From Rhizobium leguminosarum (lineage in GTDB: Bacteria > Pseudomonadota > Alphaproteobacteria > Rhizobiales > Rhizobiaceae), in NCBI RefSeq assembly GCF_001652265.1, contig NZ_LWBS01000047.1, positions 1-5,247 on the forward strand: a stretch of 5,247 nt of DNA, read 5' to 3'. Below the pieces are notes generated by a model. The model was not told the DNA's origin and did not search any database. It saw only the letters and a list, made by a program, of their open reading frames with translations. Both the position numbers and the translations under genes were made by a program. Below, one piece after another: positions 1-5,177 of the stretch. Each line of letters opens with the position of its first letter. Position 1 is the stretch's first letter.

Positions 1-985
1 CGATCTGCTGCGGCTTCAGCATGATGAGATCGTCCGACGCCATCAGCCGCGCCCGGATATTGGCGAAGACTAAGGGATCGTCGACGTATCGATGCAGCGC
101 CTTGGCGATATCGCGCTCATCGAAGGTGGAGCGTTCGTTGCCGAGCTGCTTCAGCAGGAGCTCCGGTTCGGCCAGCAACCGGTCGGCCATCTCCTGCCGA
201 CGAGCAAGATCGGCCGGCGCGAAGTAGAGCTCCCTGCCCTTCCTGGCCAGTGCTGCCTTCTCCGGACCGAGATGTCTTTGGGCAATGCCATCGAGCCCCT
301 GTTCGGCATAGGAGCGTCCGTCGAGCCGGATCTCGTGGCCGGCAAGCGCCAGGTGCCGGTTGGCCGTTTCCGCCCAGGCGATCTTCCACGCTTTCATGGT
401 TTCCTTGTCGCCGGCCCAGAGCTTGTAGACGATCCTGCCGTTCGGACGATCCGGCGTGACGACCCGCAACGGGGTGCCGTCTTCGCCGGTGACCGCCACC
501 TTCTTGCGTCCAAATCCCTCTTCCGTCAGCGGTCTTAGCGTCGTCATCAGATGGATGTGTGGATTGCCGTCCTTGTCGTGATAGACCCAGTCCGCGACCA
601 TGCCCTTTGAGGTGAGATTGTCCCTCACGAACTCGCGCACCAGCGCAATATTCTCGACCCGCGTCAGTTCCTCCGGCAAGGCGAGAATCAGTTCGCGAGC
701 GAGCTGCGCGTCCGCCCGTTTCTCGAAAGCATCGACGGCGTTCCACAGCGCCTCGCTCGCCGCTGCAACGGTGCGACCGTCGATCGCCGCGCGCAGCCAA
801 TCCGGCGTCTGGTCCGGAAGCGCCAGTTCCTCGTGCACCAGCTCGGACGCCCCGCCGCGATAGCTGAACGACGAGCCAGCCTGTTCGTCCATCATCCGGG
901 CGCGGTGGCGATAGGCGGCGGCCGAGACTATGCTGCGCCCCGCCCCTCTGCTGATCACCTGCGCTCTGACGAACATGATCGCCAC
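1..985 (-). CDS. traA: TraA conjugative relaxase (MobQ type), N-terminal 328 residues, runs off left edge
   Basis: TraA is the relaxase of Ti/Sym-type plasmids. It nicks oriT, stays covalently bound to the 5' end and pilots the strand. The family joins an N-terminal MobA/MobL relaxase domain to a C-terminal helicase domain, and the helicase lies outside this window. Seen in the sequence: the start reads MAIMFVRAQVISRGAGRS, followed by SAAAYRHRAR with Tyr25 as the expected nucleophile. FEKRADAQLARE (about 87-98) fits motif II. HDKDGNPHIH (136-145) supplies the metal-binding histidines 136, 143 and 145. The frame is open without a stop from 985 to the window edge. GTG at 985 is preferred over ATG at 976 because GGAGA (995-991) sits 5 nt upstream of it, and because this start places the nucleophile at 25, as in RSF1010 MobA. 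The gene is divergent from traC, with oriT just upstream. The longer open frame at 1010-117 on the same strand is a shadow. Confidence 0.95.
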   Translation of the reverse strand, partial: MAIMFVRAQVISRGAGRSIVSAAAYRHRARMMDEQAGSSFSYRGGASELVHEELALPDQTPDWLRAAIDGRTVAAASEALWNAVDAFEKRADAQLARELILALPEELTRVENIALVREFVRDNLTSKGMVADWVYHDKDGNPHIHLMTTLRPLTEEGFGRKKVAVTGEDGTPLRVVTPDRPNGRIVYKLWAGDKETMKAWKIAWAETANRHLALAGHEIRLDGRSYAEQGLDGIAQRHLGPEKAALARKGRELYFAPADLARRQEMADRLLAEPELLLKQLGNERSTFDERDIAKALHRYVDDPLVFANIRARLMASDDLIMLKPQQI

Positions 986-990
986 TGCCG

Positions 991-995
991 TCTCC
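991..995 (-). promoter_or_regulatory. Ribosome binding site deciding the traA start
   Basis: GGAGA on the minus strand lies 5 nt before GTG 985 and 14 nt before ATG 976. The shorter spacing favours the GTG start. Confidence 0.5.
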
Positions 996-1008
996 GCATC
1001 GTCCAAGC

Positions 1009-1040
1009 ACGTCGCGCCAGCGACGTATATTGCGCCCTCA
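1009..1040 (+). other. oriT: Origin of transfer (oriT): inverted repeat plus RSF1010-like nic core
   Basis: ACGTCGC (1009-1015) and GCGACGT (1020-1026) form a perfect 7-bp inverted repeat around a 4-nt loop. It is followed directly by ATATTGCGCCCTC (1027-1039). This order, a stem and then T-x-TGCGCCCT on the same strand, is that of the RSF1010/R1162 oriT and of Ti plasmid oriTs, which also lie between traA and traC. By analogy the nick would fall in TGCGCC|CT, between 1036 and 1037 on the plus strand. The relaxase would then hold the end beginning at 1037, and DNA to the right (traC, traD, traG) would enter the recipient first. Small palindromes follow on the right (CCGATCGG 1043-1050, GGGCCC 1057-1062) and could be accessory binding sites. 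The stem and core are seen. The nick position and polarity are inferred by homology. Confidence 0.85.
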
Positions 1041-1138
1041 AACCGATCGGACCGAAGGGCCCGATGCCGCTTTTCCGGAACACGACCATCAGCCGGAATT
1101 CCAGCCCCGACATTTTCTGGTTGTTGCAAAATAGCCTA

Positions 1139-1167
1139 TTTAACTAATTTATTCTAGTTAGTATAAG
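1139..1167 (+). promoter_or_regulatory. Likely traCDG promoter with an overlapping inverted repeat
   Basis: TATAAG (1162-1167) matches the -10 consensus in five of six positions. The sequence 17 nt upstream (TTTAAC, 1139-1144) is a poor -35. Between them lies the inverted repeat TAACTA (1141-1146), 8 nt, TAGTTA (1155-1160), placed where a repressor or activator would act. The stretch is strikingly AT-rich against its GC-rich surroundings. No 18-bp TraR-type tra box is visible, so quorum control of the classic Ti type is not supported here. Confidence 0.4.
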
Positions 1168-1193
1168 GAGCGCATTGAGATTATTTTCAGGAA

Positions 1194-1200
1194 GGGAGAA
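1194..1200 (+). promoter_or_regulatory. Ribosome binding site of traC
   Basis: GGGAGAA is 7 nt before ATG 1208. It supports that start over the in-frame TTG at 1175, which would add 11 residues (MRLFSGRENPT) unlike the usual TraC N-terminus. Confidence 0.6.
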
Positions 1201-1207
1201 TCCCACG

Positions 1208-1495
1208 ATGGCCGTCAAATCATCGATTTCTGATCTCGATGCCCAGATCGAGAAGCTCAGAGAACGCAGGAGAAGTTTGATCGTTAAATCCGCCGAGCGG
1301 TTTGCCCGTGCGGCGATGAAGTCCGGGCTGGCGGAAATGGAGACCGCCGACGAGGAGATCGACCAAATTTTCGAAGAGATCGCTGCGCGATTTCGCAAAG
1401 AGGAAAAGAGAGGGCCTGATGGCGCGCCTCATCAAACACGTCGACCGGCAGATCGTGAGACTGGAGCGCCGTCGGAGGTTTCACATGACGGCTGA
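1208..1495 (+). CDS. traC: Conjugal transfer protein TraC (95 aa)
   Basis: TraC is a small accessory protein of the DNA-processing module in Ti/Sym plasmids, thought to act with TraA at oriT. Its biochemical role is poorly defined. Residues 1-40 (MAVKSSISDLDAQIEKLRERR onward) look like an amphipathic helix or short coiled coil rich in E, K and R. ERFARAAMKSGLAEME is the recognisable family segment, and EIDQIFEEIAARFRKE continues the helical part. The last 30 or so residues are polar, rich in proline and charged residues, and probably disordered. The length is close to the usual size of about 98 residues. It is the first gene after oriT, and its end overlaps traD by 11 bp, which suggests translational coupling. 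Identification rests on sequence resemblance plus the invariant traA-oriT-traC-traD-traG order. Confidence 0.9.
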   Translation: MAVKSSISDLDAQIEKLRERRRSLIVKSAERFARAAMKSGLAEMETADEEIDQIFEEIAARFRKEEKRGPDGAPHQTRRPADRETGAPSEVSHDG

Positions 1496-1724
1496 CCGAA
1501 AGAGGCAAGTGCGCCAGAAATTCCTGCTTGGCGGTATCGTCGTCAAAGCCGGCCTGTCAAAGGCCGACCGGGCATTTCTGCTCGGCGGTCTCACCGAGCT
1601 GGCGAGAGTAATACCGGGTTCAGCGGAACATAGGCGGTTGCGCGATATCGGCGAAGAGGCTTTCAAGGCCCCTTTGTTCGATCCTTCTTCGCCATGCGTC
1701 GAGGAGAACTCTGGATGGCGCTGA
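1485..1724 (+). CDS. traD: Conjugal transfer protein TraD (79 aa)
   Basis: This is the small rhizobial TraD, unrelated to the large F-plasmid coupling protein of the same name. Seen: MTADRKRQVRQKFLLGGIVV at the start, then KAGLSKADRAFLLGGL and AEHRRLRDIGEEAF, which are the conserved core of this family. The C-terminus (about 60-79) is variable. The family is usually about 71 residues. ATG 1485 is preferred because GGAGG (1474-1478) lies 6 nt upstream. An in-frame ATG at 1419 would give 101 residues with a very basic N-terminal extension (IVRLERRRRF) and overlap traC by 77 bp. It is possible but less likely. The gene overlaps traC (1485-1495) and traG (1715-1724), so the three genes form one translation-coupled operon. 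The exact function is unknown. It is presumed to help relaxosome assembly or docking to TraG. Confidence 0.88.
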   Translation: MTADRKRQVRQKFLLGGIVVKAGLSKADRAFLLGGLTELARVIPGSAEHRRLRDIGEEAFKAPLFDPSSPCVEENSGWR

Positions 1725-3634
1725 AGGGTCGCTTGCATCCGGGCCTGCTGCTCGTTCTCGTGCCGGTCGGGGTCACCGCCATAGCTGTCTATATCACCGG
1801 TTGGCGATGGCCGGCACTGGCCCACGGCCTTTCTGGCAAATCCGAATATTGGTTCATGCGAGCCGCACCGGTGCCGGCGCTTCTGTTCGGGCCGGTCACT
1901 GGGCTTCTGACCGTCTGGGCGTTGCCGCTGCATCGCCGGCGGTCGATAGCCGTCGCCAGTCTCCTGTGCTTTCTCGTCGTGTCCAGCTTCTATGTTTTGC
2001 GGGAATATGGACGTCTCGCGCCATCGGTGGAGAGCGGCACGGTCTCATGGGATCGGGCGCTTTCCTATCTGGATTTCGTTGCAGTCATCGGCGCGCTGGC
2101 GGGCTTCATGGCCGTGGCGGTCGCCGCCCGTATCTCTGTCGTCGTGCCCGAGCAGGTCAAGCGTGCAAAGGGCGGAACATTCGGCGATGCGGATTGGCTT
2201 TCGATGTCGGCGGCGGCAACGCTCTTTCCGCCCGACGGCGAAATCGTCGTCGGCGAACGTTATCGCGTTGACAAGGAAATCGTCCATGAGTTGCCGTTCG
2301 ATCCGAACGATCGCAACACATGGGGACAGGGCGGCAAGGCGCCGTTGCTGACCTACAGCCAAGACTTCGATTCCACCCATATGCTGTTTTTCGCCGGATC
2401 GGGCGGATACAAAACGACCAGCAACGTCCTGCCGACCGCGCTGCGTTATACCGGTCCTCTGATCTGCCTCGACCCTTCCACCGAAGTCGCACCGATGGTG
2501 CTCGAACACCGTACCCGCGCCCTCGGACGCGAGGTCATGGTGCTCGATCCGACCAATCCGATCATGGGCTTCAACGTGCTGGACGGCATCGAGACATCGA
2601 AACAAAAGGAGGAGGATATCGTCGGCATCGCCCACATGCTTCTATCCGAAAGCCTGCGCTTCGAATCCTCGACCGGCTCCTACTTCCAGAATCAGGCGCA
2701 CAATCTCCTGACCGGTCTGCTCGCCCACGTCATGTTGTCGCCGGAATATGCCGGCCGGCGGAACCTGCGTAGCCTGCGCCAGATCGTTTCCGAGCCGGAG
2801 CCGTCGGTGCTCGCCATGCTGCGCGACATCCAAGAACACTCGGAATCTGCCTTCATCCGCGAAACGCTCGGCGTCTTCACCAACATGACCGAACAGACCT
2901 TCTCGGGTGTCTATTCGACGGCGTCGAAGGACACGCAATGGCTGTCGCTCGATAGTTATGCCGCGCTCGTCTGCGGCAATGCCTTCAGGTCGAGCGATAT
3001 CGTCGCTGGCGGGACGGACGTATTCCTCAATATCCCGGCGTCGATCCTGCGCTCCTATCCCGGCATCGGGCGCGTCATCATCGGCTCTCTGATCAACGCC
3101 ATGGTCCAGGCCGATGGCGGCTTCAGCCGCCGAGCGCTCTTCATGCTCGATGAGGTCGACCTGCTCGGCTATATTCGGGTGTTGGAAGAGGCGCGCGATC
3201 GCGGTCGTAAATACGGCATCAGCATGATGCTGCTCTATCAATCGGTCGGACAGCTGGAGCGGCACTTCGGCAAGGATGGCGCGACGTCATGGATCGATGG
3301 CTGCGCCTTTGTCTCCTACGCCGCGATCAAGGCGCTCGATACGGCGCGAAATGTTTCTGCCCAATGCGGGGAAATGACCGTCGAGGTTCAAGGGCGGTCG
3401 CGCAATATCGGCTGGGACACAAAACGCGGCGGTACGCGCAAATCCGAGAGCGTCAATTTCCAGCGCCGGCCGCTGATCATGCCGCACGAAATCACCCAGT
3501 CGATGCGCAAGGACGAGCAGATCATCATCGTGCAGGGCCATCGCCCGATCCGCTGCGGACGGGCGATCTACTTCCGGCGGCAGGACATGAATGCGGCAGC
3601 CAAGGCGAACCGTTTCGTCAAACCGGTGCCGTGA
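1715..3634 (+). CDS. traG: TraG type IV coupling protein (VirD4/TraG family, 639 aa)
   Basis: TraG is the inner-membrane ATPase that couples the TraA-oriT complex to the mating-pair-formation channel. The N-terminus has four likely membrane segments (about residues 9-28, 52-71, 77-95 and 119-138), more than the two typical of VirD4. The cytoplasmic ATPase domain follows. The Walker A is GSGGYKTT at 228-235 with Lys233, and the Walker B is ALFMLDEVD with Asp479 and Glu480. MLLYQSVGQLERHFG (about 505-520) and RPLIMPHEITQSM (about 586-598) are further conserved VirD4/TraG blocks. The frame is intact and of full family length. ATG 1715 is chosen over ATG 1694 because GAGGAG (1701-1706) is 8 nt upstream of it, and because MALKG is the usual family start. 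It is the last gene of the traCDG operon. The mating-channel genes are not in this window. Confidence 0.97.
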   Translation: MALKGRLHPGLLLVLVPVGVTAIAVYITGWRWPALAHGLSGKSEYWFMRAAPVPALLFGPVTGLLTVWALPLHRRRSIAVASLLCFLVVSSFYVLREYGRLAPSVESGTVSWDRALSYLDFVAVIGALAGFMAVAVAARISVVVPEQVKRAKGGTFGDADWLSMSAAATLFPPDGEIVVGERYRVDKEIVHELPFDPNDRNTWGQGGKAPLLTYSQDFDSTHMLFFAGSGGYKTTSNVLPTALRYTGPLICLDPSTEVAPMVLEHRTRALGREVMVLDPTNPIMGFNVLDGIETSKQKEEDIVGIAHMLLSESLRFESSTGSYFQNQAHNLLTGLLAHVMLSPEYAGRRNLRSLRQIVSEPEPSVLAMLRDIQEHSESAFIRETLGVFTNMTEQTFSGVYSTASKDTQWLSLDSYAALVCGNAFRSSDIVAGGTDVFLNIPASILRSYPGIGRVIIGSLINAMVQADGGFSRRALFMLDEVDLLGYIRVLEEARDRGRKYGISMMLLYQSVGQLERHFGKDGATSWIDGCAFVSYAAIKALDTARNVSAQCGEMTVEVQGRSRNIGWDTKRGGTRKSESVNFQRRPLIMPHEITQSMRKDEQIIIVQGHRPIRCGRAIYFRRQDMNAAAKANRFVKPVP

Positions 3635-3778
3635 GTGACGGTTCCCGCGCCCCCTCTTCACCGGCGCCTTTGTCGATCCTGCCGACGATAGTGGAAGGTA
3701 TTGCTCGTGGGTAACCGGGCGGGCCGGAGCCAAAGGAAAGGAGATGATCGAGACTTTCGACGGGCGGAGCAGCGGAGA
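3635..3778. other. Non-coding gap between traG and the toxin remnant
   Basis: This stretch of about 140 bp separates the convergent traG and toxin remnant. I see no gene and no hairpin with a T-run that would serve as a clear traG terminator. A 33-codon frame starting at ATG 3744 has an AAGGAG directly abutting the start codon and only reads antisense into the toxin remnant, so it is not called. Confidence 0.4.
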
Positions 3779-4124
3779 CTATTGCGACAGCTGCAGCAGG
3801 AAGAAGGCCTTGCTGAAGCCGCCGGTTGGTGGCTCGGGCTCAAGGTAGAATGAGTTTCCAACGATGTCGGCATTGAACTCATCGAAGATATTCCAAAGCC
3901 TGCGACCGGCATCCAGGCCGGCGCGGCGCTTTTCGATCGCTGGCAATTCCACAGCAAACCGCGACGCCTCCGGCTGCTTGGTGGTGATGGGAAAGAAGTG
4001 AACCAGATCACGCCGACGGCGACTGGCCGCTCCTTGCGTCCTTCCGTCTCGCGACGCTCAGCCTCTCGCGCCCATAGGTAAGGATAGCGTATGACGCTTG
4101 CGTCTGGATCAGCTCATAGTCCAT
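3779..4124 (-). pseudogene. Decayed type II toxin (PemK/MazF-like family suspected), frameshifted
   Basis: No single frame reads through. Three pieces in different frames join into one plausible protein. ATG 4124 gives MDYELIQTQASYAILTY and then derails. From about 4080 a second frame gives YLWAREAERRETEGRKERPV and AVGV, ending near 4010. From about 4009 a third frame gives DLVHFFPITTKQPEASRF, EKRRAGLDAGRRLWNIFDEF and SFYLEPEPPTGGFSKAFF, and stops at 3779. The pattern YLWxREAxRxExxGRKxRPV followed by an FPIT segment and LWxIxDE matches a rhizobial toxin-like family that I remember as PemK/MazF-related; this assignment is tentative. At the second junction some residues also seem lost between AVGV and DLVH. 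The ATG overlaps the antitoxin end by 16 bp, as is usual in such operons. It is probably inactive. Sequencing error could explain one break but hardly two. Confidence 0.65.
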
Positions 4125-4391
4125 GAGCGGCCTGCATCGTCCTCGCCGGCGTAGGCCTCGACGGCGTTTTCGAACTCGGCAAACAGTTCTTCGGGCATCG
4201 TTTCGATGATCCCGACGGTGCGCCGGTCCGATTGCTTCATCAGCCGCTGATAGTCTTCGATATTGAGGAGAACCAACCGCGGTTTATTCTTCTGGGTGAT
4301 GGTCACTGGATGGGCGCAGGGCCTCGGCGACAATGTCGCCAGATCTACGCGAGAGATCGCTGGTTGAATAGGAACCGCTTGATCTAGACAT
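4109..4391 (-). pseudogene. Phd/YefM-like antitoxin with a single-base frameshift
   Basis: From ATG 4391 the frame reads MSRSSGSYSTSDLSRRSG and then DIVAEALR, a typical Phd-type N-terminal DNA-binding half. It then runs to a stop after 35 codons. Removing one C from the run at 4314-4312 moves the reading to HPVTITQKNKPRLVLLNIED and YQRLMKQSDRRTVG, continuing to EEDDAGRSW-like acidic residues and the stop at 4111-4109. This gives a 93-residue antitoxin of normal length. The remaining span of 283 bases is one more than a multiple of three, as expected for a single insertion. As it stands, the longest frame starts at TTG 4402 and replaces the N-terminal half with unrelated residues (ending LATLSPRPCA) before HPVT. 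The intact protein would bind and neutralise the toxin and repress the operon. Alternatives are a sequencing error or tolerated TTG initiation. Confidence 0.7.
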
Positions 4392-4408
4392 ATGGGTTTC
4401 AATATTTA

Positions 4409-4419
4409 CAGCAATGCTG
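4409..4419. promoter_or_regulatory. Short palindrome upstream of the antitoxin, possible operator
   Basis: CAGCAATGCTG is a perfect 5-1-5 palindrome 18 nt before ATG 4391. On the minus strand it is followed by TAAATATT, a weak -10-like sequence. Phd-family antitoxins repress their own promoters through short palindromes. The site fits in position, but no second copy is present. Confidence 0.25.
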
Positions 4420-4454
4420 CAACTTTGTTCACAGTGCTTGAGCATCACCCAGTA

Positions 4455-4479
4455 AGAGGCGGCGGCATCCACCGCCTCT
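4455..4479 (-). terminator. Hairpin downstream of the 158-aa gene, candidate terminator
   Basis: AGAGGCGG (4455-4462) pairs perfectly with CCGCCTCT (4472-4479) around a 9-nt loop. It begins 22 nt past the stop codon of the minus-strand gene ending at 4502. No T-run follows on the minus strand, so it is not a canonical intrinsic terminator. It could stabilise the 3' end or assist Rho-dependent termination, and it separates this gene from the toxin-antitoxin remnant. Confidence 0.45.
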
Positions 4480-4501
4480 CTCGATCCGAGCGCCTTTACC
4501 A

Positions 4502-4978
4502 CTAGGGTTGAAGGGCGCGCACCGCATGAACGGGAATTCCAGTTTCCTGCGTGATTTCCGTTACGATCGACGACAGCGAGCCCAGCTGCTCCTTGGTCAG
4601 CGCGGCCAGCTCCGGATAGGCGATATCGATACCACTATTATCCGCCGTCAAAGCGTTGATCCAGTCGCTGCCATTGATGCGGTATTCGTGGGTGTCGAAA
4701 TCGATTTCGAGGTCGTCCAGCAGATTGATGGTGAAGTGCCCGAATATCTCTGTCTCGCCCTCCAGCTGATAGGCCATGCATTCGTCATCTCTGACGAGAA
4801 GGTTTCGTACCAATTCCATGATGACCCGGATCCGCGCGATTGCCGCCTCGAGTCCTTCAATCAGGCGGTCGTGACGTTCTCGCGAGAAGTCGGCGTCGCA
4901 TCCCAGGCGATTTGCGAGGACGACGAGCCGGAAACCGGCAAGCTTGCTGTAGAGCATGAGGTTCTGGTCGGATGTCAT
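4502..4978 (-). CDS. Hypothetical acidic protein (158 aa), function unknown
   Basis: I do not recognise this family. ATG 4978 is chosen because a strong AAGGAG (4992-4987) is 8 nt upstream. The frame stays open back to 5146, but those extra residues are proline- and arginine-rich and unlike a real N-terminus. The protein starts MTSDQNLMLYSKLAGFRLVV. Residues about 7-70 look mainly helical with heptad-like leucines and isoleucines (LIEGLEAAIARIRVIMELVR). An acidic middle follows (LLDDLEIDFDTHEYRINGSD, about 90-109), then a helical C-terminus ending VHAVRALQP. By my count it has about 27 Asp+Glu against 13 Lys+Arg, so it is clearly acidic. There is no signal peptide or membrane segment. It lies beside a dead toxin-antitoxin pair and behind a cluster of inverted repeats. 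Its strand and place would suit a leading-region gene, but no function follows from the sequence. Confidence 0.8.
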   Translation of the reverse strand: MTSDQNLMLYSKLAGFRLVVLANRLGCDADFSRERHDRLIEGLEAAIARIRVIMELVRNLLVRDDECMAYQLEGETEIFGHFTINLLDDLEIDFDTHEYRINGSDWINALTADNSGIDIAYPELAALTKEQLGSLSSIVTEITQETGIPVHAVRALQP

Positions 4979-4986
4979 AATGTGAT

Positions 4987-4992
4987 CTCCTT
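4987..4992 (-). promoter_or_regulatory. Strong ribosome binding site of the 158-aa gene
   Basis: AAGGAG on the minus strand, 8 nt before ATG 4978, is a near-ideal Shine-Dalgarno and fixes that start. Confidence 0.7.
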
Positions 4993-5032
4993 CATGTTGA
5001 TGACGGAGATCGGCCACTCTGTTGCAAAGAGG

Positions 5033-5098
5033 GGTCCAGGACCGCGGAACGCGGCTCGCAAGCGGGGGAACCGATTTTGTCGCTTGCGGCAAAATTGG
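5033..5098. repeat. Cluster of four inverted repeats upstream of the 158-aa gene
   Basis: Within 66 bp there are GGTCC-A-GGACC (5033-5043), CCGCG-GAA-CGCGG (5042-5054), CGCAAGCG (5057-5064) with CGCTTGCG (5081-5088), and CCGATTTTG (5071-5079) with CAAAATTGG (5090-5098), the last with one G-T pair. The third and fourth interlock, so they could form alternative structures. There is no T-run on either strand, so this is not a simple terminator. The cluster occupies the 5' region of the minus-strand gene. It could be a structured leader, a set of binding sites, or folded single-stranded DNA during transfer. Confidence 0.6.
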
Positions 5099-5127
5099 GG
5101 GAGACCGCGCCGTCCTTGACGCCGGAG

Positions 5128-5145
5128 TGCGACCTGAAAGTCGCA
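5128..5145. repeat. Inverted repeat TGCGAC-N6-GTCGCA
   Basis: A perfect 6-bp inverted repeat with a 6-nt spacer. On the plus strand it lies just after TTGACG (5116-5121), a good -35-like sequence. No good -10 is present at the right distance, so a promoter with an overlapping operator is possible but weak. Confidence 0.4.
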
Positions 5146-5177
5146 TGAATCTCTGTTTCGAGAGGAGAACACGTGAT

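Noticed and set aside
92..538. 148-codon plus-strand frame
   Set aside because: Antisense to conserved traA sequence; no ribosome site and no recognisable domain.
117..1010. Long 297-codon open frame on the minus strand
   Set aside because: It is a shadow of traA in another frame. The traA frame carries all relaxase motifs, and this one shows arginine/glycine-rich low-complexity translation.
986..1207. TraR-type tra box
   Set aside because: I looked for an 18-bp dyad of the ATGTGCAGATCTGCACAT type and found none. The only dyads are the oriT stem, small palindromes and TAACTA-N8-TAGTTA.
2642..3265. 207-codon minus-strand frame inside traG
   Set aside because: Antisense to the conserved TraG ATPase domain. 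Such open frames are common opposite GC-rich genes.
3744..3842. Small plus-strand frame starting at ATG 3744 after AAGGAG
   Set aside because: The Shine-Dalgarno directly abuts the ATG with no spacing, and the frame is antisense to the toxin remnant.
3658..4011. 117-codon minus-strand frame
   Set aside because: Composition is serine/arginine-rich noise. The family-like toxin segments lie in the neighbouring frames over the same bases.
4284..4502. 72-codon minus-strand frame as an independent gene
   Set aside because: Its last 35 codons are the true N-terminal half of the antitoxin, and the part upstream of ATG 4391 is intergenic.
4508..5119. 203-codon plus-strand frame opposite the 158-aa gene
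   Set aside because: The minus-strand gene has the strong Shine-Dalgarno and a more protein-like composition, and this frame would be its antisense.
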